A stretch of 64,000 nucleotides of DNA from Notolepis coatsorum (GCA_963971535.1 OZ020588.1:119654005-119718004); one strand, 5' to 3'. Shown: positions 11,622-23,850, counted from the stretch's first letter. Numbers and translations are program-made. The notes: generated from the sequence alone by a model not told the origin.

Positions 11622-12073
11622 TAGGGATGTCCGATATTATCGGCCGACCGATATTATCGGCCGATATCGGCAGTAAAATGTGATATCGAAAAATATCGGT
11701 ATCAAAAAAAAAAAAAAAAAAAAATTACATTTATTTAACCTTTATTTACCCAGGCAAGCAAGTAAGAACCAATTCTTATTTTATTTATTGTCAAAAGTAT
11801 GCATGTTGGTTTAATTCAACAACAAGAGATATGTAATGTTAATTTTTACTTTTTTAATTATCATAATTTGCACAGATAATGCTTACATTTAGAAAGCCTT
11901 TTGAATGCATCCAGTGAAATTATTAATTACCTGAAATTATTCAGTTTTTTTGGGGGGAAACCCTGCATATATCGGTATCGGTTGATATCGGTATCGGTAT
12001 CGGTATCGAAATTAAGAGTTGGACAATATCGGAATATCGGTATCGGTAAAAAAGCCAATATCGAGCATCCCTA
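11622..12073. mobile_element. TATCGG-rich hAT-like MITE, copy 1
   Basis: The ends are TAGGGATGTCCGATA and TATCGAGCATCCCTA, flanked by a perfect 8-bp duplication, GTCATGAT (11614-11621 and 12074-12081). Both subterminal zones repeat TATCGG/CCGATA and are self-complementary. Related copies are at 20684-20943 and 43256-43592. Confidence 0.85.
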
Positions 12074-13234
12074 GTCATGATAGCTATGAGCTAACTAACA
12101 TTACAAGCTCAAACACCTTATAACTACTACTATTGTCGTGTCCATGGGTTCCCTGGCAGAGTACTTGTGGGGACAAAGGTGTACAAGGAGGAGAGAACCA
12201 TTTTAAATTGGGCATTCATGCCGGCTAGAAAGCTATGTCCCGGCATGTTGCTAGCACAATAGCTACCAGGCTGGGCTAAGCTACAGTATGTTAGCTTCTA
12301 GCGTTGTATACACAATATGTACAACGACACAATGATCAAACACCTTATAACTACTACTATTGTCGTGTCCATGGGTTCCCTGGCAGAATACTTGTGAGGA
12401 CAGGGGTATGCAAGCAGGGGCGTTTTTAGGGTTAGAAAACATTGGGGGCTTCAGCCCGGGGGGTGGAGGGGGGGCCCCCCCCCTTTTTTTTTTTTTTTTT
12501 TCAAACACAGAAATACGCTATTTTAGAGTAATTAGAGATGAATACTGAATAACTAGAATCATTCGAGGTTCTCAAAGTGAGGTCCAGGTCCATGAGAGGG
12601 ATCTGGGCAGTCCCCATAGAAAATTCAAAGTTAACAGGACCAAATCATCAGTTTCTTATTTATTTAACCTTTATTTAGCCAGATAAAACATTGATCTGGT
12701 CCAAGAAGCCCCAACAGGAGTACAAATATACATATATACACATATATATACATATATATATATAATATATATACATATACTGTACATACATACACACATA
12801 TACACCAATAACTAAATAAAAACAGTTAAGAATCATACACATAAGCAAATAAACAAACAAACAAACATATGCACAGCCTATGTACAAAAGAAATAAACAG
12901 TTCATCTCTAGCCTTTACAGTTTTCTTCAATTGCATAAACACTCAAATCAAAAGTATTACACAATTATCAAAACCTTACACTCAAGGAGCAAAATATAGG
13001 CCCAGATTTGCACCCCTACAATGTCAGCCTCACACTTTTTGCAAAACAATACACACAGTGATTTGCAAAACACTAAACACACTTGCATTACATTAGACAC
13101 AGAATGTCAAATTACCACACATATGAGCCAATTGGTTAAACACAGCCATCAGATGCACAAACACACCATTGCTTAATTGTAGATACACCAATCAGGTTTA
13201 AGCACTATAAAAATGCAGCAAAAATGGAAGGAAA

Positions 13235-13796
13235 GTGAAGTACTGTACACAGAGAACGTGAAAATATACAATACATTCACCAAACACTACACAAGACAAC
13301 CAATGATGCAGACTGATGAAAATATACATTTTCTCCCATTTTCCCAAATCAGTCAAAATGGAGAATCACAACAAAAAATGATCTTGCCAGATCCAGCTAG
13401 GCAAAGAGATAATGTCTAGTATTTTCTGTTTTTAAAAAAAAAAAAAATTACTGTAATTTTAACCTGTACTGGATACAGTATTTTATGTTTGTCTGATATT
13501 TGCTGAGCTTACAGTGTTATGCACATAGTAGCATGAACACTGGGACATGTATTGTTGTGATTCTCCATGTTGAAATGTTGACTGATTTGGTTATATGGAG
13601 AGAACATTTATATTTTCATCAGTCTGCATCATTGATTTGGGTATATGGAGAGAAAATGTTATTTTTTTCATCAGTCTGCATCATTGATTTGGGTATATGT
13701 AGATAAATAAATTATATTTTCATCAGTCTACAGCATTGGTCTTGTGTAGTGTTTGGTGAATTTATTGTATATTTGCACATTCTCTGCGTACTTCAC
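13235..13796. repeat. Inverted repeat nested in the hAT, with 62-bp tandem units
   Basis: The arms at 13235-13326 and 13713-13796 are complementary; for example caccaaacactacacaagac pairs with its complement near 13741. The right arm belongs to a three-fold tandem repeat of about 62 bp (13575-13735, block ttcatcagtctgcatcattg). The outer boundaries may extend to about 12910 and 14030, but the ends are blurred. Confidence 0.65.
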
Positions 13797-14212
13797 TTAC
13801 AGTACTCTAATCACTGAGAAGTAGAATTGCTAAATGTGTTTTAGGTTAAGCACAGCAGTGTGTGTAACTGGTTCAAACAGAATTAAGTCATATGAAACGT
13901 GTGTTTCATATGGTAACAAAATGTAGTTTTTATAAATTAGTGTATGGTTTTGACAAGTGTTTAATTTAGCAAAGGATCTGAGGTGTTCTGATAATTGTGT
14001 GTGTGGTTGTGCTAATTGTGTGTTTTGAAACACCGGGCCCCGTTTTCAAAATCATGCTTAGGCAATCGGAAAAAACTGTATTGTGTGTTTCATTATATAC
14101 ATATGTTTCAGTCTTCTCGTAAAAAAAATATTCGATTTTTGGGTCTTTTCCTGCCTTTGGTCCGCTTTGCATTCACATCTCAAATGAACCGCAGCAGGGT
14201 TCACTTGCAAGA

Positions 14213-14862
14213 GTGAATGAGCTTTCACACCACCCCAAACCAACCGGACTATCCGAGGAAATGAACCAGGGTTCGATTAAAGCTTATTATAGTTTATCAC
14301 AGTATCATGAGCATGTCTTTGTCAGTGGACACTGGACATGGGTATGGATGGCTCCAGGTGCTGCTGCATTAAAGTGCACATCTTCAATATCTGTACTATT
14401 TAAAAGCACAGTGCAGGCCACACTCAAAGGTTATCGCACCTCAGAGATGGCAGTGGACATGTATGACAGGACAAAGGCCATATGTAATGGCCTTTGGATT
14501 GAGGAACATACTACCAGCCAAAGGAGGAAGCAGAAAATGATGGACGAGTATGTAGTTGAGTCATCTTGTGGCACAAGCTCAGACCTCAGCTCAGGAGATC
14601 AGCTGAGACAGAGACTGTTCTATCCAGTCGTCGACAGAATGCTGCAAGAGCTTGAGAGCAGGTTCTCATGAGTTGGATAACAACTTATGAGAGGCATACA
14701 GGCATGTTATCCAGCCTCAGACCAGTTTCTCTCAGTGGAATTGCTGCAACCCCTCGCCACACATTACAATGCCAGAGGAGATCACAGTTGCAAAGTGTTT
14801 CCTGGTCAGGACAGGCAGAGATGCAGTCCCTACTATCCAAAGTGTCTTTTCCCTCCTGGATG
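14213..14862 (+). pseudogene. hAT transposase fragment (ZMYM1-like C-terminal region)
   Basis: The forward frame at 14213-14671 contains blocks typical of hAT transposases related to ZMYM1-like proteins: MAVDMYDRTKAICNGLWIEE, then EYVVESSCGTSSDLSS, then a DQLRQRLFYPVVDRM helix ending in LQELESRFS. Coding similarity continues in other frames past 14671 (IQACYPASDQFLSVELLQPL, then EEITVAKCFLVRTGRDAVP) until an (AAT)n run at 14863, so at least one frameshift and a truncation are present. The N-terminal zinc finger and the catalytic aspartates are absent. It lies inside the hAT at 12415-15303 and is probably its own dead transposase. The family is recognised from memory of conserved motifs. Confidence 0.7.
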
Positions 14863-14988
<126 letters not shown>

Positions 14989-15960
14989 CATTTGATTTAT
15001 AAGGCGCCTTTCAGGACACTAAAAAAAAAGTCCACAAATCGGTGAATGAAAAAATTATAGGATCAAATGAAAACTACTTACTAAAAATGGATGTTTAAAA
15101 GTACTAAAAACCAAAAAAATACCAAACACTAACAAACATTCAGCACAGACAATGGGGATGCTGACAAAAAAAAAAAGAAAAAAAAGTAAAAAATTTTTTT
15201 TTTTTTTTTTTTTAGATCCGGGGCTAGGAGAAAAACATCCGGGGCTAAAGCCCCGGAAGCCCAGGGCTAAAGCCCCGGAAGCCCAGGGCTAACGACGCCA
15301 CTGTATGCAAGGAGGAGAGAACCATTTTAAATCGGGCATTCATGCCGGCTAGAAAACGATGTCCCGGCATGTTGCTAGCACAATAGCTACCAGGCTGGGC
15401 TAAGCTACGTTAGCTTCTAGTGTTGTATACACAATATGTACAATGACACAATGATCAAACACCTTATAACTACTACTATTGTCGTGTCCATGGGTTCCCT
15501 GGCAGAATACTTGTGAGGACAGGGGTATGCAAGGAGGAGAGAACCATTTTAAATCGGGAATTCATGCCGGCTAGAAAGCTATGTCCCGGCATGTTGCTAG
15601 CACAATAGCTACCAGGCTGGGCTAAGCTACGTTAGCTTCTAGCGTTGTATACACAATATGTACAACGACACAATGATCAGACACCTTATAACTACTACTA
15701 TTGTCGTGTCCATGGGTTCCCTGGCAGAATACTTGTGTGAGGACAGGGGTATGCAAGGAGGAGAGAACCATTTTAAATCTGGCATTCATGCCGGCTAGAA
15801 AGCTATGTCCCGGCATGTTGCTAGCACAATAGCTACCAGGCTGGGCTAAGCTACGTTAGCTTCTAGCGTTGTATACACAATATGTACAACGACACAATGA
15901 TTTACATTATTACAAATATGGTAACGTGGTTGTGGCTTTTACAAATAGTGGTTAGCTTTA

Positions 15961-16261
15961 GAGATGAATGGCTATGATCACGGAGCAATAGTGTTAGGTG
16001 AAACAGATACATTTTCATTCATCACTCCTCGGCTAGTAGTAGCAAGGCTCTCTGCTTCCTGGCACTACGTGCCCTGTGACTCTCAGAGCCGCTGCTGCCC
16101 TGTACCTCGTCTGACGTCAGCATTAAGATCACACACGCATGTTATTAATCCATGGATTTCAATATCCACGTGCGTGATGGTTGTGGTTTGGTCGACAAAA
16201 TGTTTGATAAAAACGCTAAAACTGGGTAAATTTCAATAATTATTTTTCCCCTCTTCATGAA
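15961..16261. other. No gene seen
   Basis: Unique-looking sequence between the tandem array and a LINE relic. The open frame at 15964-16239 has no recognisable motif. Confidence 0.5.
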
Positions 16262-16985
16262 AGTCACCGTTGGCCTAGTCACATTGTTTATTGAACAAAA
16301 ATACAACCTGCAAGTTGGCCTTTAAAGATGATAAAACATTGTTTATGTAGATTGTGAGCACCGAACCCTGCGGAACTCCCTTGCCTATGGATAGAAACTC
16401 AGACCGGACATGGCCAGCTCTCACACACTGATGCCTGGATGTTAAATAGTCATGAAACCAGCTAAGGGCATTGTCATCCAGACCAATACTAGTTAGTCTA
16501 TGCAGTAGAAGGGAGTGATCGACTGTATCGAAGGCCTTCGAAAGGTCTATGAAAAGTGCTGTGCAATGTTTTTTATTATCCAAGGCTGAGCTAATATCGT
16601 TCACAACCAGTGTACTTGCAAAGGTTGTACTATGCTGGGCTCTGAAACCAGACTGATGAGGACTAAGCACGGAGTTAATTGAATTTTTTTTTTTGAACTG
16701 ATTATTTATTAGTGACTCCAATACTTTTGCCAAACAGGGCAGCCTAGAGATGGGTCTATAGTTATCTAAATGAACTCTCTCACCGCCCTTATGTAGTGGG
16801 AGTATGCTAGCCGATTTCCACCGAAGAGGAAGCTTACCAGAGGCAACAGAGATATTAAATATGTAAGTCAACTGCTCAGTAATAACTGGAGCAGCCAGTT
16901 TGATAAAGTAAGCCTCCAGGTCATCTTCACCAGTGGAGCACTTATTGTCTAATGCTACTACTGCTTGATAAACCTCACCAAGTGG
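16262..16985 (-). pseudogene. Non-LTR retrotransposon reverse transcriptase fragment
   Basis: Reading leftward from about 16871, the frame shows reverse-transcriptase motifs: LDNYRPISRLPCLAKVLESL, HQSGFRAQHSTT, then ALFIDLSKAFDTVDHSLLL, then a GVPQGSV block. After GVPQGSV about five residues are missing before IYINN. The palm YADD/FADD region and C-terminus are absent. The DNA left of 16262 does not continue the frame, so this is a truncated, inactive piece. The motif set fits the L2/CR1/Rex1-like LINE groups; the clade is not resolved. Confidence 0.85.
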
Positions 16986-17119
16986 ACATTGGATGAAGAG
17001 ACATTTGACCCTGACTATCAGTTGCAGCAGCTGAACGAGACCCAGTTATATTTATAAGAAGTTCTGCCTCAGCAAAATGCTGGTTAAATAACATATATGG
17101 TTATATCACAGCTAAGGGG

Positions 17120-17398
17120 TGAAAGAAATCTGTGTTTTTCAATGTATATTTGGTTTATAACTGATATAGAGAGGAGCTTTAAGAGCGTCTACTGAGACAG
17201 ATCTATAGATCTTAATAGCGCTGGCAGGCAGAGTGTGTGGCAGCAGAGGCTGTGCTGGTTAACATCAACAGCTGATAGGCACAGCATCACGGTCAGTGTC
17301 GACAGCGGTGCTGGCGACACAGAGCAGTGTAAACCACAGAGGGGAAATAATATCAACTTTGCCGTTGCTATAGTGATCTGGGTCAAATAGCTGGGGTC
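17120..17398 (+). repeat. 5' LTR, part aligned to the 3' LTR
   Basis: Begins TG directly after aagggg. The flank at 17088-17119 (atatcacagctaagggg) matches the complement of a hairpin arm at 40951-40981, suggesting insertion into a common palindromic repeat. The LTR probably continues past 17398. Confidence 0.75.
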
Positions 17399-19097
17399 AA
17401 AGATGGCCGTGTCACATGGCAACCAGGAGAGGGGCGAGGCCGTCGTTGCTATGACGAAGATCCTATAAATCTAACAGTGGTTCCGGGTAAGGGCAGACTG
17501 AGACTAAGAACGACTGAGAAACGAATCCCACAGGAGAGAAGAACCATCACAGACGCTCATCCCTCTCACCATCGCCGGGGGGGGAGGGGGGGGGGGAGAA
17601 TGCCACATCATCATTAGCTTCGGCTAACACGAGGAGGGTTCGGGCTAACGACAAGGCCTGAGCCACTATTGGACTGAACTACAGAAGAGACGATAGCAAG
17701 GACAATACAATCTGATAACATCTGAGCTGAGGCTTTTGTTATTGGAATAAACAAAGCTTTTCCTTGTAAGGTATTACGCTGTCAAGTGTCGAATTCTTAC
17801 GAAGGTGGTGAATACTTATGCTTGCAGATTGCATTAACGGGAATGATAAGGATTGTACAGCCAGTATGAGAGACGTCGGAGAGATAAAACACAACGCAGA
17901 CGGTCAGTGGATGGAGAGATGATAACACAAGCCAAACAGACGGAGAAGTGATACTGGCTGATTGATCAGAATCTAACAGTTGTTGCCGTTGACAGCCGGA
18001 TTGCAGATCAAGATTAGATTAGGTTGAGACGACGATGCCAACGGTGGTTAAAGACAATGGGGCTGGAGACGGGGAGTGCCAAGGCCATGAGAGAGGCCAT
18101 GAGAGGGCACAGCAACCGAGCGGAACCATGGACGCCAGACAACGTTGAAGAAAAAAACGTGAGTGTGTCTCACGCTAGGGGTCTTAGCCTTATAGTGCAT
18201 CCGTAAACATAATTAGTTGACACAGAGAGAACGCCAGCTGTAATAATAGATGTGAAGACAAACAGAGATATGAATGAGTGATCTGGCGGGAGGGAGTGAT
18301 GTGTATTACAGAGAGAGGCAGGCTGCACGGTTTTGGTTTGGGAGAGAATCAGCGGCGGAGGTGTTATCTAAAAAGATAGTATGACAGACACCATGGCTTG
18401 GGAAAGCAAAACAAAAGCCAAAGTGTAAAAGTGTATTGAGGAAGACGGAGAAGGGATGCTAAGCGAAAAAAAAAAAAAAAAAAAGAAGACTGTCAGGACA
18501 CGGTGATAGCTAGAGACGGCTCTCCTTAAAATGGCGCTGTGGTCTCAGAGAGGACCGGAACTGTCCTGACAGGAGAGATAAGGGCCTGATAAGGTTTACC
18601 TTAAAGTGCGTAATATGTTATCGGGCAGGAGTGGTTAAAATAAATTTTTGTCCGAGATAGCCTCCCCTTTTAGGTAGATAGGACAACGGAGTGGAGCTTT
18701 AGTGTCTTATCTATAGATGGAATGACAACAAAACCGGAGAGACAAGATGGCCGCCAGAAGGGATTTTCCACCAAGGAGGTGAACAGGAACTAGAGTCAGA
18801 GAGTGACACGTCAGCTAAAGTACTCTAGACTGAGTTTGGCCGCCATCTGGGGGTGGCAGTGGGATAATGCAGGCAAATATTTGAAGATAGGTCTCTATTA
18901 CCATCTAGTGGTGGAGTGGGGGAGTGACTCCAGATTACTGGACCAAGTACAAAAGGGTGCTATTATTATAGTAATACTAGTGATTCCAGTTAGAAGAGTT
19001 TAATTTAATTAAAGAGTAAAACATTTTCAAATTACCAACTGCTTGTGTGTATACACAGTGGTGTATGTTAGAATTTTGTAAAGGAACTCAAAGTGTT

Positions 19098-19375
19098 TAG
19101 GATAGAGCGACGCACAGCTCCAGAGCAACGGACTGATCCGTGTTAGGATAGAGCGACGCACAGCTCCAGAGCAACGGACTGCTCCGTGTTAGGATAGAGC
19201 AACAGACAGCTCCAGGGCGACAGAACTGCCCCGTGTAGGGTAGAGCAACGTACAGCACCAGGGCGACGGAACTGCCCCGTGTAGGGTAGAGCAACGGACA
19301 GCTCCAGGGCGACGGAACTGCCCTGTGTAGGGTAGAGCAACGGACAGCTCTGTTGTTGGAGCGACGGACCGCTCT
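19098..19375. repeat. 46-bp minisatellite inside the LTR element
   Basis: About six units of aggatagagcgacgcacagc plus gctccagagcaacggactg, with substitutions and a degenerate last unit. There is no coding meaning in the forward frames. Confidence 0.85.
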
Positions 19376-20394
19376 GTTGTATGTTATTATAATAATAATA
19401 TTGATATACAGGTTAATTAAATAGAGTTTAATTATACAATGGATTAAATAAGAACTGCACAGAGAGATGAGGTGCAGTTAATTTAAATAGGTTAATTATG
19501 AAAATAAAGAGGGAGTTTAATTTCCAGTTGCACCTTCCCACACCTGATAAATAGGCAAGAGTTTTCAGAAGACACAGTCACCAGGAAGAACTGGCGCGCA
19601 CTGGGGGTCAAGCTGGGACGAAGATAGAGTTGGGAAGTGCTGGTGTCACGACGGAAGACGACAAACAGGGAACCGCCCTGTATGACAGATATAGGTGTGG
19701 AGAAGGTGGTAGACTATTAGAAAACACAAGGGAAAGTCGAGTGTACAGAAGACTGCTGGTGTTGTTTTTCTGCTTTCAGAGTCTGGAGATGACCGACAGC
19801 GGTGGAGACGACCAACGAGGCAGAGTCCAGCAATCACAGGCGGTGTTGCTCCGGGAAGGACGAGGCAGGAGGGACGGGGCCTTCCTACAGAGACACTGTT
19901 TTGAGGCGTTTGGAACAGAAGAAAGAATCATAGACAAAACAGGGACTTCCTTTCAGACAGCATGAAGGTGACAACGTGGAGTCCTGTGTGTTCATTTGAT
20001 AATAATTTACAGAAGGAAGAGATAGGTTGAAAACCTTATTGATGATTTATATATGGATATATAAGATAGAGATATATAAGGTATATATATAGGGGGGGGG
20101 GATTTATGACAATTTCCTGTAGTATGTTTAATATAGTCCTCTCGGGACAGATAAACCATTCCTCTAGCAGGATCAAGGGGGGGGGGGGAAGGTGAGTTCA
20201 AGCTCGAGATCACAAAGGAAAGAGGGTTTCCTATCTGAAGAGAATAATTCCCAAAGGGGGAAAATGGACATTGCAGGGGGTGGGGAAAACAATAAAACAA
20301 CAAGATAGAATTATTGGGAGCAGACAAATGGGCCCTAATTGTTAATCGTTTCGAAACCAAATAATGATTTATGATTCTGAAGGTTGATTAGAAT

Positions 20395-20683
20395 CAAGGG
20401 GGGAGTGAAAGAAATCTGTGTTTTTCAATGTATATTTGGTTTATAACTGATATAGAGAGGAGCTTTAAGAGCGTCTACTGAGACAGATCTATAGATCTTA
20501 ATAGCGCTGGCAGGCAGAGTGTGTGGCAGCAGAGGCTGTGCTGGTTAACATCAACAGCTGATAGGCATCAAGGTCAGTGTCTACAGCGGTGCTGGCGACA
20601 CAGAGCAGTGTAAACCACAGAGGGGAAATAATATCAACTTTGCCGTTGCTATAGTGATCTGGGTCAAATAGCTGGGGTCAAAT
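20395..20683 (+). repeat. Polypurine tract and truncated 3' LTR
   Basis: The purine tract ends at 20405 and the LTR begins TGAAAGAAATC at 20406. Similarity to the 5' LTR ends near GGGGTCAAA at 20683, where TATCGG element sequence starts without its own 5' end. Confidence 0.75.
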
Positions 20684-20943
20684 GAATGATATTATCGGCC
20701 GATATCGGCAGTAAAATGTGATATCGGAAAATATCGGTATCGGTTTAAAAAAAAAAAAAAAAACAATAACAATATTTGTTATATATATATCCAGTGAAAT
20801 TATTAGTTACCTGAAATTATTCAGTTTTTTGGACGGGGAAACCCTGCATATATCGGTATCGGTTGATATCGGTATCGGAAATTAAGAGTTGGACAATATC
20901 GGAATATCGGTATCGGTAAAAAAGCCAATATCGAGCATCCCTA
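20684..20943. mobile_element. TATCGG-rich MITE, copy 2, left end missing
   Basis: Matches the interior and right end of 11622-12073, finishing with TATCGAGCATCCCTA. The TAGGGATGTCC left terminus is gone, and the junction coincides with the truncated LTR, so one deletion probably removed both ends. Confidence 0.8.
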
Positions 20944-21195
20944 CAAACAGCAGATGTAAACGATCTGGGAGAATATTATGTGATATACTGTAGCTCTTCT
21001 TACCAGTAGCCTAATAGTAATTTCCAAGACAAACTCACTGACACAGCTGCACTCACCACCATGCGCGGACTGGCCATCGGGAAATTCGGAAATGTTCCCG
21101 TGCGAGGGCCGCCAAACCTCTCGTGTATTTTTTTTGTTTTCGTTTTTTTTTTATACAGACATTATTTATTTTCTATGTATGATATGTCTATATCA

Positions 21196-21320
21196 GGGGT
21201 TCCCAATAGGCGGCCCGTGGCCCATTGTAATTTGGCCCGGCAAAGTTCTATTAATCAAACGTGGAAAATAAAAAATACTATGTACGTTTCTCTCCTATGA
21301 CAATAGCGGCCGCTTTTATT
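21196..21320. mobile_element. 5' fragment of a hAT-type element
   Basis: The sequence CAGGGGTTCCCAATAGGCGG with GGCCCGTGGCCC and GGCCCGG motifs has the terminal style of the element at 60927-61837. No matching right end is nearby, so the unit is truncated. Confidence 0.5.
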
Positions 21321-22129
21321 TTGAAATTCGTAGCGCAGAGAACTTATATTATGAAACAGGAAACACCTCCACCAATGCCTCCGCCCCGCCAGAGCACATC
21401 AAAATGACTGAGATTTGTCGAGCAGAGAGGAGTTACACTGTGACTGTCATGTAACGTTTGTTGTGATGATATGATACGTGGACTCTTCCTTTTGGAACAC
21501 TTTATTTGAGCTATGTTAGGTCGCGTTCACATCTACCCTGTTTGGTCTGTTTTAAGGTTGTGTTCACATCTGAAAGTCCACGGATAGTCCGGACTTTCTG
21601 GTGGACCAAATGTGAGAATGATACATTGTTTGATTTTGGTTTGCGTTCACACTGCCCTTTTTTGAGCTAACCTAATTTGTAGTTGAGTAGAGAGTAGAGA
21701 GAGAGAGAGAGAGACGGGGTTGCACGACGTGCAACCAAGCTTTTGTGAGCAGAAGCGCGTGCACGTGCACTCAAGAATGCGCTGCACTCGACTCGTTGCG
21801 TGTACCTGGCTACCTCGCATAAGCATAACAATTCATGGCAATCACATTCACAGGTTTGGTGTGAACGGTGCTCTGCCTGAGTCAGACCAACGTTCACACC
21901 AAACCTGAAAATGCGCTGCACTCGACTGATGCGCCAACTCGCTAAGTACCCACATGGCTACTTTGCATAACAATAGCTCAGGTTGTCAAGTGTGTTCAAA
22001 TATGCTCTCAGATACATTCACACAAAACTTGTGAATGAAATGTGTTACATTCCATTCGTAGAGGCAATTAGGCATTGTCTTTAGTCTGTGCGTATGTAAC
22101 CGGTCTTATTTGACATGCCCTGAGTGGGA
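21321..22129. other. No gene; small hairpin and fish-type repeat motifs
   Basis: A 17-bp inverted pair, CAGGTTTGGTGTGAACG at 21851-21867 and its complement at 21891-21907, could form a hairpin. The block atgcgctgcactcgactcg occurs on both sides (about 21777 and 21911). Motifs such as gcgttcacatc near 21524 and 21638 suggest ends of unclassified DNA elements. Confidence 0.5.
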
Positions 22130-22559
22130 GTTGAACCCAGTAGCGGCTCGTGGATGCTTCGCCACTAGGGGCGCTATACCAAACATTTTGCAAACATGTA
22201 CAGTACCACGCAACCGACTCATGGCAAGACGTGAGCGATTCGACTCACGCTCACGGCAATGAATCGGCTCTTATGAACGAGTCGCTCAGCTGTTACTACA
22301 ACAACACACAACCAGTCAAATAAAGTATAGTCTAATTCACAACTTGAAACACAATATATAAATAGAAAAGTTAGAAACAAAACTCGCTCCGTCTCCAAAC
22401 ACACGCAGATCTCTCCCTCTCTCCTTCTCTCTCTCACACACAGCGCGACGTGGAATCGATTCGTTACACAATCAGACCTATTATATACCAAGAATAACTT
22501 CAGTATGAGTACAGGGCTGTACACATATTTTGCATATTGTTAAACGAGCCAAGGCTAGC

Positions 22560-22722
22560 TATTAAACTATCGATATGAATCGAAAATCTGGGACCCTGAT
22601 GTAAACAAGACAAACGTCTTTCTCTGGTCTGCATCCCCTTAACAATTGTGTGTATTGAGCCGTACTGTATTGTACCCATTCTGCAATCTGTTAATAAAGT
22701 TCTCATTCATTCATTCATTCAA
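22560..22722 (+). mobile_element. LINE 3' tail ending in (ATTC)n
   Basis: The segment attgagccgtactg, then caatctgttaataaagtt, then ATTC repeats matches, in reverse, 30520-30590. Such short 3' tails are typical of heavily 5'-truncated non-LTR copies. Confidence 0.6.
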
Positions 22723-22770
22723 ACATAGACGATATTGAACAAGCCATAATCCACGTATTTTCAATCCAAA

Positions 22771-22771
<1 letters not shown>

Positions 22772-22856
<85 letters not shown>
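22772..22856. repeat. (GA)n microsatellite
   Basis: A GA run with one GATA interruption, inside the hAT at 22138-23790. Confidence 0.95.
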
Positions 22857-23790
22857 TCACTGTTTAGTTGACACGTCCAGGGCAGGAGGGCTTGCCTTGA
22901 TAAAGTAGTGTATAATCCACTGTTGATGTATTCCAGACCACTGTCCACTGTGTCCAGACTGCATCCGCCATATAGCTTGTTAGCCAAGTGTTAGCTTGTT
23001 AGCAGTTAGCAGCACCACACAACACAAGTACTTCATTCCTTTGTCCATTTCCGCTCGAACAGACTGCAAACTACCTGGCGTTCTATCGCCATGCTCTAAG
23101 ACAAACTCTAACCTTAACCAACTTTGAAAGAGTGCCTAAGCTTAACAGTCTAAATAACTTGCAGTCACGGCACGCTCTAAGACAAACAGCTGCCTGCATC
23201 TCACAACAACACAACTATCTCTACCACCAACGGACCAACCTAGGAATAAGCTAGAATTGGAACATTAGAAATTGGATTCGGCCAATCAGAGATCGTCTCT
23301 GTGAAATTCTGCTACGGAAAAAAATACTGGCGTCGGCCAATCAGAGAGCGTCTCCGCGAAATGCGGCTACAGAAATTCTTGACGCTACTGGCTAGACCGC
23401 TTCAAATCGCGCCCGGATTCCAACATAATAGTCATATTTCAACGCACAACGCGTTATGCACTGATTGGCTGTGACGGATACAGCGATCAAACTGTGACGC
23501 GCACTCAGAGCGCTATCGCGTCTAGCCCGGGCCGAGAAATACGAAAAAATAAAAAAAACGTGAGTCACTTCCTGCTCAGGAAAACGAGTGTTTTTTATTT
23601 TAGATAATAACGTTATATTGTGCATTGGAAATACAAACACTTAAAATGAGTAAATATTATTCATTTTAAACATGTTTATATTATTTATAGGACTATAAAA
23701 CAAAAAACGAAAAAGTTTTATTTTCTTCTTCTCTGATTTAACAGCAGGTGGGGCGGCGCCCGTGCGCCCCTAGTGGCAGAGCCGCCACTG

Positions 23791-23850
23791 TTTGAACCCC
23801 CGGTCTCCCGCGCCGCGGGCAGCATCACAGACCACTAGACCAAGAGGTGA
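23791..23850 (-). other. tRNA-like sequence, 3' part separated by a hAT
   Basis: On the minus strand, 23850 to 23791 gives CCTCTTGGTCTAGTGG (A box, Glu/Asp-like) through GGGAGACCGGGGGTTCAA (B box). The remaining arm (TTCAACTCCCACTCAGGG) lies at 22119-22137 on the other side of the hAT. Stem pairing is imperfect, so this is a tRNA pseudogene or SINE head rather than a working tRNA. Confidence 0.55.

Larger units (their letters stand above)
17120..20683 (+). mobile_element. Non-autonomous LTR retrotransposon, 3' LTR truncated
   Basis: Two direct repeats starting TGAAAGAAATCTG lie 3.29 kb apart (17120 and 20406). They align over about 278 bp with roughly two substitutions and one 6-bp indel. 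A purine tract (aatcaaggggggag) ends directly before the second copy, as a polypurine tract precedes a 3' LTR. The 5' LTR probably runs to about 17.8 kb, with CCTATAAATC near 17463 and AATAAA near 17749. The 2.6-kb interior has no gag or pol motifs, so it would need proteins supplied in trans. The 3' LTR stops abruptly where a TATCGG element begins. Confidence 0.7.
22138..23790. mobile_element. hAT element inserted in a tRNA-like sequence
   Basis: The termini are CAGTAGCGGCTCGTGG and GCAGAGCCGCCACTG. Both are followed inward by CACTAGGGGCGC or its complement. The flanking octamers GTTGAACC (22130-22137) and TTTGAACC (23791-23798) match 7 of 8. The interior is a mosaic of a LINE tail, a (GA)n run and a fragment of telomere-like repeats near 23095-23140. 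No transposase is seen. Confidence 0.8.

Noticed and set aside
14213..14671. Possible host ZMYM1-like gene
   Set aside because: It sits inside a TSD-bounded hAT, lacks N-terminal domains, shows a frameshift and ends in a microsatellite.
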